Origin: Bacillota bacterium
Lineage (GTDB): Bacteria > Bacillota_C > Negativicutes > CTSoil-072
Reading direction: 5' to 3'
Assembly (NCBI GenBank): GCA_017861495.1
Contig: JAGFXW010000107.1
Coordinates: 1 to 7,940, forward strand
Length of the DNA: 7,940 nt
Shown: piece by piece, positions 1-7,109 of the stretch
How the letters are laid out: each line of letters starts with the position of its first letter
How positions within the stretch are numbered: position 1 is the first letter of the stretch
The notes under the pieces: model-generated
Database searches by the model: none
Seen by the model: only the letters and a program-made list of their open reading frames with translations
Told to the model about the DNA's origin: nothing
Made by a program: the position numbers and the translations under genes

Positions 1-462
1 AATCATATAGTACATGGCAAACCCGGTGATCGCCTCAATAAACAGTAACACATAAACAAACGCATAACTGGCTCTGGCCATCTGGTTACGCAAATACGGT
101 TTATGCGACGAGCGAAGAAACATGTAATGCAGTCCCACATCCACCGTTCCGGTCCAATAGGCGCTCGTCCAAGGACGCGGAAACAGCCGATCTCCTTTAT
201 TGATTACAAACCCGTAAATTCGCAAAATAAACGAAGCGACAAAAATAAACGCTACTACAAAGTGGATATATCGCATCGTTTCCATGGAAAACAGGCTGGC
301 CACGGCAAACGTTGGCTCCTCGCTCTGCGTCCCGATATAACCTGGATTACCGATATACAACCCGGTAACAAACAGGATAACAATAGATACTACCATTATC
401 CAGTGAAAAATACGAAGTTCCGGGCTAAACACATAATATGGTTTTATACTATGATCTTTCAT
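1..462 (-). CDS. hyaC: [NiFe] hydrogenase cytochrome b subunit (HyaC), N-terminal 154 residues, cut by window edge
   Basis: This is the membrane di-haem b subunit that takes electrons from the hydrogenase small subunit and passes them to quinone. Translating the complement from ATG at 462 gives an open frame to the window edge. It has membrane segments at about residues 18-36, 65-86 and 131-150. Candidate haem-ligand histidines are H20 (RIFHW, helix 1) and H67 (RYIHF, helix 2), as in the HyaC/HupC family. A ribosome binding site AGGAGGG lies 6 nt before the start. The gene begins 23 nt after the large-subunit stop, the usual small-large-cytochrome order. The remaining helices and the stop lie outside the window. 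The family call is secure; the hyaC symbol follows the E. coli naming convention. Confidence 0.93.
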   Translation of the reverse strand, partial: MKDHSIKPYYVFSPELRIFHWIMVVSIVILFVTGLYIGNPGYIGTQSEEPTFAVASLFSMETMRYIHFVVAFIFVASFILRIYGFVINKGDRLFPRPWTSAYWTGTVDVGLHYMFLRSSHKPYLRNQMARASYAFVYVLLFIEAITGFAMYYMI

Positions 463-485
463 AGTTTGCCCTCCTTTCGCCCCTA

Positions 486-2384
486 TTAAAACTTGCAATA
501 CGCATCAGTATGGATGACTGATATTTCTTTACCCTCAGCATTGTAAAGGTGAGTAGCACAAGCTAAGCATGGATCGAAAGAATGGATTACTTTAAGGATT
601 TCCAGCGGCTTATCGGCAATTTTAACTTTTGTATCCATCATTGCCGCTTCATAAGCGCCGTGACCGGCTTTGCTGTCACGTGGACAAGCATTCCATGTTG
701 ATGGGACAATGCACTGGTAATTGGCGATTTTTCCGTCCTTAATAACTACCCAGTGGCTCAAAGCTCCACGCGGCGCATCGTGCAAACCTACGCCTTTCGC
801 TTCTTTGGGCCAAGTAGAAGGATCCCATTTTGCCGTGTTGGCAACCGTCGTATCGCCGCTGCGAATGTTTTTAATTAATTTTTCAAAGAAGTATTTGTTG
901 ATGTAAGCAGACAACTGCGCATCCAAACCGCGTACTGCTGTACGGCCGACCGTTGTCAACATCCATACTTCCGGCGGTGCATTCAGCACTTTGGAGACCG
1001 TGTCAATTTGATCAACGATCATTTTTTCCGCCCAGGTCGGCTCTGTAATGATGCCTTGTTTCACTTTGGTATACACGACAATATAACGCGCCAACGGACC
1101 GACTTCAGCTGTTTTGCCTTTCCATTTCGGAGTTTTGAGCCAAGAATATTTGCCGTTCTCATCAAGGTATTTCCAATCTTTTTTCGTTCCTTCTTTGGGA
1201 CCGGTAAATTTCGGGGCGGTAATTCCGTTCCAAGGATGCGCATCCTTGACGGACTCAGGATACGAATACCAGGAATGTTCAACGCCTTCAGCCAATACCC
1301 CAGGATCAACCAAATCCTTACTGTCCAAAGGAGAGAACGCGGCTTGCGCAACTCCTTTAGCAAAATTCTCGACAACCCCATTGGAGCGAATCAGAAGGTT
1401 TTTATGGTAGCTGCCATTCGACGTACCGGAATAAGTCTCTTCCGGATAGTCGCCATAAGCCAACACGCATTTTTTCGCCAAACCGCCGCCATCCAGCATG
1501 CCTTTTTGGGCGTAAATGTGGCCAATGGCCAATAAATCCGGCAGATAGAAATAGTTTACAGCCGCAATGCCAAGATTGATCGACTGGTCAACAACGGCCA
1601 GACGTTCAGTATTGACAGGTGCGTTCATATCATTCATGGAAATCGAACAAGGCATCCCACCGACAATATAGTGCGGATGCGGATTTTTACCGCCAAATAC
1701 AAGGTGCGAGGCCACCAATTCACGCTGTCTGTCAAGCATATTCAAGTAATGGCCGACTGCCATTAGATGAACTTCCGGCGGCAACAATTGGTAGTCGGGA
1801 TGATCCCAATAATGCGCGGCAAAAATGCCCAATTGACCGCTTTCTACGATTTTCTTAACTTTCGCCTGTACCGCTGCATAATAAGCCGTGGTCGCTTTAG
1901 GGAAATCTTTCGGATATGCATCCGTATCCAAAGTCACCGGGCCGGATAACGGAAGGGCATACTTCTCGAGAACGGTATTTTGCAAAGCCGCAGTAGCTGC
2001 CGGATCTGCCTTTAACGCTTCCACCGGGCTGACCCAGTCGAGGCCATGCAAATGATAGAAATGAATAAGATGGTCCTGAACGGTTTGCGACGCCGCCATA
2101 ATATTCCGCATATAATTTGCGTTTTTAGGAATTTCTATTCCCAGAGCGTCTTCAACCGCCCGCAAGGAAGCCAAAGCATGTACTGTCGTACAAACACCGC
2201 AGATCCGTTGTACAAACATCCATGCATCACGCGGATCACGGTCTTTACAAATCAATTCAATTCCCCGCCATGCGGTACCGCTGGATAATGCATCCGTAAC
2301 TTGTCCGGACGCTTCATCAATATTTAATTCAACCCGTAAATGCCCTTCAAGCCGATTGACAGGGTCAACAACAATACGTTTCAT
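486..2384 (-). CDS. hyaB: [NiFe] hydrogenase large (catalytic) subunit
   Basis: This 632-residue protein carries the Ni-Fe(CN)2CO active site that splits H2. Both nickel-binding motifs are visible: RICGVC at residues 60-65 (C62, C65, with H69 following), and DPCLACATH at 604-612 (C606, C609). The N-terminal DPVNRLEGH block (7-15) and the GKYSWLKTPKWKG and EVGPLAR blocks are typical of group 1 membrane-bound or periplasmic uptake enzymes. There is no signal peptide, as expected for a subunit that rides across the membrane with the Tat-bearing small subunit. A 20-residue tail follows H612 and should be removed by a HyaD-type endopeptidase after nickel insertion; that gene is not in the window. 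All active-site positions are Cys, not selenocysteine. Ribosome binding site AGGAGG lies 10 nt before ATG. It starts 30 nt after hyaA ends. Confidence 0.97.
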   Translation of the reverse strand: MKRIVVDPVNRLEGHLRVELNIDEASGQVTDALSSGTAWRGIELICKDRDPRDAWMFVQRICGVCTTVHALASLRAVEDALGIEIPKNANYMRNIMAASQTVQDHLIHFYHLHGLDWVSPVEALKADPAATAALQNTVLEKYALPLSGPVTLDTDAYPKDFPKATTAYYAAVQAKVKKIVESGQLGIFAAHYWDHPDYQLLPPEVHLMAVGHYLNMLDRQRELVASHLVFGGKNPHPHYIVGGMPCSISMNDMNAPVNTERLAVVDQSINLGIAAVNYFYLPDLLAIGHIYAQKGMLDGGGLAKKCVLAYGDYPEETYSGTSNGSYHKNLLIRSNGVVENFAKGVAQAAFSPLDSKDLVDPGVLAEGVEHSWYSYPESVKDAHPWNGITAPKFTGPKEGTKKDWKYLDENGKYSWLKTPKWKGKTAEVGPLARYIVVYTKVKQGIITEPTWAEKMIVDQIDTVSKVLNAPPEVWMLTTVGRTAVRGLDAQLSAYINKYFFEKLIKNIRSGDTTVANTAKWDPSTWPKEAKGVGLHDAPRGALSHWVVIKDGKIANYQCIVPSTWNACPRDSKAGHGAYEAAMMDTKVKIADKPLEILKVIHSFDPCLACATHLYNAEGKEISVIHTDAYCKF

Positions 2385-2414
2385 GTATGAGTATCCTCCT
2401 ATTCTTCCTTCTCA

Positions 2415-3485
2415 CTAATTTTCTTCGTGCTTTTTATGCTGTATTGCAGACGCTACGCCGTGCACAACAACCCCGGCAGCAGCAACTCCAGCGGCAATCA
2501 TGCCGACTTTATCTGCATTGGCAATCGTGTTTGGTACAGGAATATTCGGTAAACGGGAATAGAAAGGATCATTATCCCAGAAATTATTGGATGCACAACC
2601 GACACAAGGCGCACCGGACTGGATCGGATAGGACAACCCATTCCACCAACGCATATTCCCGCAGGAGTTATACGCTTCCGGGCCGCGGCAGCCTACTTTG
2701 TACAAGCACCAGCCGGCTTTAGACCCCGCATCATCAAATTTTTCCACGAACATGCCGGAATCAAAGAACGGTCTCCGGTAACAAGTATCATGGATACGAT
2801 TGCCATAAAACTGTTTCGGCCTGTTCTGCGCATCAAGCGGCGGAATTTGACCAAAAAGAACAAGATGCATAATAACACCGGTGAGAACTTCAGGAATAGG
2901 CGGACAACCAGGAACTTTAATAATCGGTTTCCCGCTGACAACATCACTGACAGAAACTGATTTCGTCGGATTCGGCTTGGCGGCCTGAACGCCACCCCAA
3001 GCTGCGCAAGATCCAACCTCAATAATAGCGGCAGCGCCTTTGGCGGCTTCTTTCAAGTTTTCCACGAAAGGCTTACCGCCAACCATACAGTACGATCCTT
3101 CATCAAGTAAAGGAACCGCTCCCTCAACCGCCAACAAGTATTGGCCATTATACTTTTGCATGGTGTTTTTCAGGTGCTGTTCCAATGGTTCGCCTGCAGC
3201 AGCCGCCAACACGTCCTGGTAGTCAAGCGAAATCATGTTCAGAACCACGTCAGAAGCCAACGGCGACTGCGAACGGATCAAAGCTTCATCACATCCGGTA
3301 CACTCATGGCCGTGAAGCCAGATAACAGGCGGCAACGTTTTATTTTCCGCGGCATTGACCACTTTGGGCAGCATAGATGGCGATAAACCGAGCATACCGG
3401 TCAATGCTACGCAAGTTTTCACGAAACTCCTTCTGCTTAGGTTGCGTTTTTGAAACAGATCCCATAAAGAATTTTTCTCTTTCAT
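2415..3485 (-). CDS. hyaA: [NiFe] hydrogenase small (electron-transfer) subunit with Tat signal and C-terminal anchor
   Basis: This 356-residue subunit relays electrons from the active site through three Fe-S clusters. The Tat motif SRRSFVK is at residues 17-23, followed by a hydrophobic stretch and a likely cleavage near VNA-A (about 45). Cluster ligands seen are: proximal C62, C65, C160, C194; distal H232, C235, C260, C266; medial C275, C294, C297, with P287 where a fourth Cys would be, indicating a [3Fe-4S] cluster. A membrane anchor spans about 327-347, as in enzymes docked to cytochrome b. The two extra cysteines of oxygen-tolerant enzymes are glycines here (G64, G165). I chose ATG at 3485 over an in-frame GTG at 3500, because the run GAGGGGGG, 5 nt before the ATG, is the ribosome binding site and the GTG sits inside this site region. 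Confidence 0.97.
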   Translation of the reverse strand: MKEKNSLWDLFQKRNLSRRSFVKTCVALTGMLGLSPSMLPKVVNAAENKTLPPVIWLHGHECTGCDEALIRSQSPLASDVVLNMISLDYQDVLAAAAGEPLEQHLKNTMQKYNGQYLLAVEGAVPLLDEGSYCMVGGKPFVENLKEAAKGAAAIIEVGSCAAWGGVQAAKPNPTKSVSVSDVVSGKPIIKVPGCPPIPEVLTGVIMHLVLFGQIPPLDAQNRPKQFYGNRIHDTCYRRPFFDSGMFVEKFDDAGSKAGWCLYKVGCRGPEAYNSCGNMRWWNGLSYPIQSGAPCVGCASNNFWDNDPFYSRLPNIPVPNTIANADKVGMIAAGVAAAGVVVHGVASAIQHKKHEEN

Positions 3486-3581
3486 AGATACCCCCCTCAC
3501 TCAATTCAAAAAAAATAAAAATTACTTATCTTTATAAATTTAACATCATTTCACATTTTCCTGCTTGACAAGAAATAATTT
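3486..3581 (-). promoter_or_regulatory. AT-rich gap upstream of hyaA, possible promoter region
   Basis: This 96-nt gap is the longest inside the hydrogenase cluster and is strongly AT-rich. On the minus strand a -10-like TATAAA lies at 3531-3536, but no good -35 is found 16-18 nt upstream, which would fit an activator-dependent promoter. Two TGTGAAA words occur at 3549-3555 and 3580-3586, 31 nt apart. A short dyad CTTG-A-CAAG is at 3564-3572, roughly where an activator near -40 would bind. No terminator hairpin is seen, so read-through from the upstream iron-sulfur gene is also possible. This is inference from motifs only. Confidence 0.3.
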
Positions 3582-4580
3582 TCACATAATTTCTGCTTTT
3601 CTTTTTAATAAGCACTCAAAACAAAACTTTTGGTCTCCAATCGGTTGATAAAATTGGCCGCAGCCTGCGCATAAAGGCAAAGGAACGGCAGCAACTTCAT
3701 ACGCTTCCAACCGTGGGGCGTCAGCCAAAGACATTGCGTCGCGCAGACAATTCGCGACGCAGACGCCGCAGCCATTACACCGCAGCGGATCATGCCAAAG
3801 GTGTAAAACAGCATTTTCTTCCCGCACGGTAAGCGCCTTTTGCGGACAAATTTTGACACATAACCCGCAAGCCTTGCAACTGCCGGTATCGATGGCAACA
3901 CTCGGAAAGATTTGTTGTTGAACGCAACCTTCCGTCGACAACGTATCCAGAAGTGCATAACGGCAAAACAAATCCATCCTGGGCAGTCGTTCAGGGAGAT
4001 AATTCGCCGGTACAATGACCTCACGTACCGTATTAACAGTCGCGCCCAACATTTGCGAAAAAAAATCGCGCCGTGATATCGTTTTTGAAGATTGTGAATT
4101 TTCGCAACAAACTTCATCCTGTTTTAGCAAGGGGCGGCCTGTTGCAGCTAAAAAATTATTTACCTTCTCAATCGTTCCCTGCAGATAACCTGCGACTCCC
4201 GGCTTGCAATTCCGGCAGCCATGGGTATTCACCACGACCTGGCGTCCCTCAGCCAGTAGAACCAGAAGCAATTTAGGGTCTAAAAAGCCCAGGCACGGCC
4301 ATGCACTTGACTGGTCCTGCTTATTACAACACAAATGAATGGTTGCCGGTTGACCTTCCCATTTTTTTTCGACCGAAGACTCAGTATACGTTTGACTAAA
4401 AACGGCTTCTACCGGGCAAGCAGAATAGCATATGCCACAATCATTACACCGGCTCTCATCAATCACAAAATCTTCACTGATGCATTGCAACGGGCAATTT
4501 TGCCGGCAAAAATCACAATGCATCTTCCGATAATTAGTATTCACACACAGTTCCCTGCTAATTCGCATACTACCAGCCAT
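3582..4580 (-). CDS. Multi-cluster 4Fe-4S ferredoxin-type protein of unknown role
   Basis: This 332-residue protein is rich in cysteine and is probably cytoplasmic, since no N-terminal signal or membrane segment is seen. In order: a ferredoxin-like pair (C12, C22, C25, C29-P and C45, C48, C51, C55-P); a middle segment with C84, C85, C96 and a GCRNC block (C122, C125) that loosely resembles the MvhD hydrogenase iron-sulfur subunit; a linker with a twin-arginine motif SRRDFF (169-174); a second ferredoxin pair (C235, C238, C241, C245-P and C268, C271, C274, C278, the last lacking the usual Pro); and a C-terminal CxxC...CxxC (C304/C307, C320/C323) like a zinc ribbon. A ribosome binding site AGGTGG precedes ATG at 4580. 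It sits between tatA and hyaA, so a role in electron transfer with, or maturation of, the hydrogenase is plausible but unproven. Confidence 0.9.
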   Translation of the reverse strand: MAGSMRISRELCVNTNYRKMHCDFCRQNCPLQCISEDFVIDESRCNDCGICYSACPVEAVFSQTYTESSVEKKWEGQPATIHLCCNKQDQSSAWPCLGFLDPKLLLVLLAEGRQVVVNTHGCRNCKPGVAGYLQGTIEKVNNFLAATGRPLLKQDEVCCENSQSSKTISRRDFFSQMLGATVNTVREVIVPANYLPERLPRMDLFCRYALLDTLSTEGCVQQQIFPSVAIDTGSCKACGLCVKICPQKALTVREENAVLHLWHDPLRCNGCGVCVANCLRDAMSLADAPRLEAYEVAAVPLPLCAGCGQFYQPIGDQKFCFECLLKRKAEIM

Positions 4581-4607
4581 CCTGGCAAAACCACCTCTTG
4601 TTTCCCA

Positions 4608-4811
4608 TTATTTAACTTCTTCCTTTTTAGCCGGCAACGTTTCCACCGCAACTGCTTTCTGAGCTTCTCCCTTTATGTCTTCTGTGGCGGATTTGAATTC
4701 TTTCAGGCCTTTACCAAAAGCTTTTCCTATTTCCGGCAATTTGGAAGGACCAAAAACCATTAGCGCCACGACCAGAATAACCAATAATTCCGGCATACTA
4801 AAATTAAACAT
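4608..4811 (-). CDS. tatA: Sec-independent (Tat) translocase subunit TatA
   Basis: This 67-residue protein is a component of the pore-forming part of the twin-arginine translocase, which exports folded cofactor-loaded proteins. It has the family layout: one membrane helix (about 7-20), an FGPSKLPEIGK hinge (20-30), an amphipathic helix with GKGLKEFK (33-40), and a charged Lys/Glu-rich tail. ATG at 4811 was chosen because GGGAGGG lies 6 nt upstream; longer in-frame starts at 4829 (ATG) and 4835 (TTG) would place that site inside the coding region. No tatC or tatB is present here. The neighbouring hyaA product carries a Tat signal, so this copy may serve hydrogenase export. TatB cannot be fully excluded by sequence alone, but the short tail and F-G-P hinge favour TatA/E. 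Confidence 0.95.
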   Translation of the reverse strand: MFNFSMPELLVILVVALMVFGPSKLPEIGKAFGKGLKEFKSATEDIKGEAQKAVAVETLPAKKEEVK

Positions 4812-4878
4812 CGCAATCCCTCCCTTCATACCCAAATCAAATTTACTCTATGCGAAATAGAAATAAATACGCAATAAA
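4812..4878 (-). other. Short gap between the histidine kinase gene and tatA
   Basis: This 67-nt AT-rich spacer contains the tatA ribosome binding site. On the minus strand there is a weak -35/-10 pair, TTGCGT and TAGAGT, 18 nt apart. No hairpin terminator is visible, so tatA and the hydrogenase genes may be transcribed by read-through from the two-component genes, from a weak local promoter, or both. Confidence 0.25.
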
Positions 4879-6420
4879 CTAAGATTTACCCTCTGAAATC
4901 GGTTTAAAACAAATATCAAAGGTAGTCCCTTCATTCGGCGCGCTGGTAACAGATACAACTGCGCCATGACGATCCATAATTTCTTTGGCAATAGCAAGCC
5001 CCAGTCCTGTTCCGTTTTCAGAACGGCTGTGTGATTTATCCACCTTATAAAAACGTTCCCAAATAAGCGGAAGGTCTTCTGGTGGAATACCCACGCCCGT
5101 ATCCTTCACCAGCAAATGAACTCCGTCATTAGCAGGAAAAATCGTTACGGTAACCGTTCCTCCTAGCGGAGTATACTTCAATGCATTATCCAAAAGAATA
5201 AGCAGCAATTGTGTAAGACGGTCTCCGTTTCCTTCAATATCCGGGATCGAAGTTCCTGCTTTTAAAAATATCTTTATATTTTTTCGCTCCGCTTGCTGCC
5301 GCAGCATAGTAACAACACTGTCGGCAATTGCAGCAAGCGGGATCGCTTCTGTTTCAAAAATACGGTTCTCCGCCTGCAACCGGCTCAAATCTAACAAATC
5401 ACGAATTAGGCGCTCTAAACGAACCGTTTCATCCCTCATCAGCATATGATATTTGTCTGATAACACACCGCCTTGAACCGTCCCGTCCAAAAAAGCTTCC
5501 GTATAGCCGCGGATTACGGTTACCGGTGTTCGCAGTTCATGAGAAACATTGGCAATAAAGTCACGGCGCAATCTTTCGGTTTGTTCAGTTTGCTTGACAA
5601 ATTCGCCTAAATCATGCGCCAAAGTATTTAACGACTTTCCTAATTCATCCAATTCATCGCCGCTGCGTATCTGCACGCGCGTATTATAATCACCCTGGGA
5701 CATTGCGCTTGCCGTTTCCTGCATCGCTTGCAACGGACGAACAATCCCCAACGTTAAACGGCGGGCAATAAAAAATGCCAGTAACAAACCCAATCCACCG
5801 GCCATCGCAATATAATAATAAATCCGCCACAAAACGTCATTAATCCCCCTCACAGGCGAATTAAGCACAATAGCGCCCCCGATTGTACCATCTGTCTTGA
5901 AAAGCGGCACGGCAACAAGCAGAATATCTTCTCCGTACACCGGATGTTGAAGGGTTTTTGTAAAAATATTCCCTGCATATACAGTTTCCAGTTCACTAAT
6001 AACGCGCCGCAGGCCAGGAATAGCCGGGGATGGAGTTCCATCCGGCTTGACAGCATCCTCTTTTCGGGGCTCTTTCAAACCATCTGCCGGTTCTTTGGGC
6101 CGAATACCCCGACTCCACTGAGGCCGGGCATCGGACATCACCAATAAACTCCGGGAAGAATCAATAACCCAGATTCTGGCATCCAAAAACTTATCCACTG
6201 TGTTGATAAAAGCGGTCAATTGATTCTGGGTAATTTCTCCGTCGTAATACGCGTTCACGACTGTTGTTAATTCGAACCCCTTGTTCTGTAATTCCAACTG
6301 TTTATTGGTCAAAAAATATTCCCGGATCAAAACGGATATTCCAAAAGAAACGCTGGCCAACACGACAAGCATTACTATCATGATACTGTATAAAATCTTT
6401 CGCTGTAAAGGATATTTCAT
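4879..6420 (-). CDS. Membrane sensor histidine kinase (HAMP, HisKA, HATPase_c)
   Basis: This 513-residue kinase is the sensor of a two-component system. It has a first membrane helix at about 11-32, an extracytoplasmic sensor region of about 160 residues, and a second helix at about 196-218. A HAMP domain follows (about 219-275). The HisKA phospho-acceptor is H294 in SHELRTP. The ATPase domain has an N box around N412 (LLDNALKYTP), G1 box DTGVGIP (440-446), F box ERFYKVD (455-461) and G2 box GTGLGLAI (470-477). All catalytic boxes look intact. No cytoplasmic PAS domain is seen. The sensor region contains a proline- and charge-rich stretch (about 107-136). Its ATG overlaps the stop of the response regulator (ATGA), with GAGGT 6 nt upstream. 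The architecture is like PhoR/ResE kinases; the signal sensed cannot be told from the sequence. Confidence 0.96.
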   Translation of the reverse strand: MKYPLQRKILYSIMIVMLVVLASVSFGISVLIREYFLTNKQLELQNKGFELTTVVNAYYDGEITQNQLTAFINTVDKFLDARIWVIDSSRSLLVMSDARPQWSRGIRPKEPADGLKEPRKEDAVKPDGTPSPAIPGLRRVISELETVYAGNIFTKTLQHPVYGEDILLVAVPLFKTDGTIGGAIVLNSPVRGINDVLWRIYYYIAMAGGLGLLLAFFIARRLTLGIVRPLQAMQETASAMSQGDYNTRVQIRSGDELDELGKSLNTLAHDLGEFVKQTEQTERLRRDFIANVSHELRTPVTVIRGYTEAFLDGTVQGGVLSDKYHMLMRDETVRLERLIRDLLDLSRLQAENRIFETEAIPLAAIADSVVTMLRQQAERKNIKIFLKAGTSIPDIEGNGDRLTQLLLILLDNALKYTPLGGTVTVTIFPANDGVHLLVKDTGVGIPPEDLPLIWERFYKVDKSHSRSENGTGLGLAIAKEIMDRHGAVVSVTSAPNEGTTFDICFKPISEGKS

Positions 6421-7109
6421 CGTTGTACCTCAAATTTATATCCTACTCCCCAAACGGTTTTTAAATCCCATGGAGTTTCGTCTTTCGCGCCAATTTTTTG
6501 CCGGATCCGCTTAACATGCGTATCTACTGTACGCGTATCACCACAATAGGTGTATCCCCAAACCGCTTCCAACAATTGGTCCCGTGAAAAAACACGGCCT
6601 GGATGTGACGCCAAATGCCATAATAACTCCATTTCCTTCGCTGTGAGTTGAACAACTTGACCAAAAGTCGTCACCGTATATTCTGCTATGTTAATATCAA
6701 GGTTCGGGAAATGCAAAATACCGGCAGATGTAAAATCAACAGCCGGAACCCTGCGCAGCACGGCTTTAACCCGGGCCACCACTTCGCGGGGATTAAACGG
6801 TTTGGTAATATAATCATCCGCTCCCAATTCCAAGCCCATGATCCGGTCTTCATCTTCCGCCCTGGCGGTCATCATAATAATCGGGGTTTGTGAAGTCTTG
6901 CGAATTTGCCGGCATACTTCCAAGCCGTCAAGCACCGGCATCATAATATCCAGTAAAAGCATATTGGGCTGATACTGTTGCATTTTAACAATTGCGTCCG
7001 CTCCGTCTTCCGCTTCGATAACCCGAAACCCTTCTTTATGAAAATACAAAGATAACAATTCACGAATTTGCGCATCATCATCTGCAATCAGCACACTCTG
7101 TTCCGACAT
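6417..7109 (-). CDS. OmpR/PhoB-family response regulator
   Basis: This 230-residue DNA-binding regulator is the partner of the kinase that overlaps it. The receiver domain (about 4-118) has the acidic pocket D10-D12, phospho-acceptor D54 in LLLDIMMP, switch T81 and conserved K103 in TKPF. The C-terminal winged helix (about 130-229) has the usual LTAKEMELLWHLASHPGRV, VDTHVKRIRQKI and VWGVGYKF blocks. All key residues are present, so it should be phosphorylated by the neighbouring kinase and act as a transcription factor. A ribosome binding site GAGGGA lies 5 nt before ATG. Its targets are unknown; the hydrogenase cluster directly downstream on the same strand is the obvious candidate by position only. 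Confidence 0.96.
   Translation of the reverse strand: MSEQSVLIADDDAQIRELLSLYFHKEGFRVIEAEDGADAIVKMQQYQPNMLLLDIMMPVLDGLEVCRQIRKTSQTPIIMMTARAEDEDRIMGLELGADDYITKPFNPREVVARVKAVLRRVPAVDFTSAGILHFPNLDINIAEYTVTTFGQVVQLTAKEMELLWHLASHPGRVFSRDQLLEAVWGYTYCGDTRTVDTHVKRIRQKIGAKDETPWDLKTVWGVGYKFEVQR

Noticed and set aside
103..489. 128-residue open frame on the plus strand
   Set aside because: It lies antisense to the hyaC frame, which has clear haem-protein features and a strong ribosome binding site; the plus-strand product is basic and shows no family motif.
1008..1535. 175-residue open frame on the plus strand inside hyaB
   Set aside because: Shadow of the conserved large-subunit frame on the opposite strand; no recognisable motif or ribosome binding site.
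3486..3500. GTG at 3500 as the start of hyaA
   Set aside because: It overlaps the ribosome binding site of the ATG at 3485, and the resulting extra residues are not part of a Tat signal.
3563..3586. Rex-type redox operator overlapping the end of the iron-sulfur gene
   Set aside because: TGTGAAA-ATTA-TTTCTTG has only part of the expected symmetry (the outer bases do not pair), so I do not call it.
3565..3590. Plus-strand promoter from TTGACA at 3565-3570
   Set aside because: The nearest -10-like word, CATAAT, is only 14 nt away, and there is no plus-strand gene downstream.
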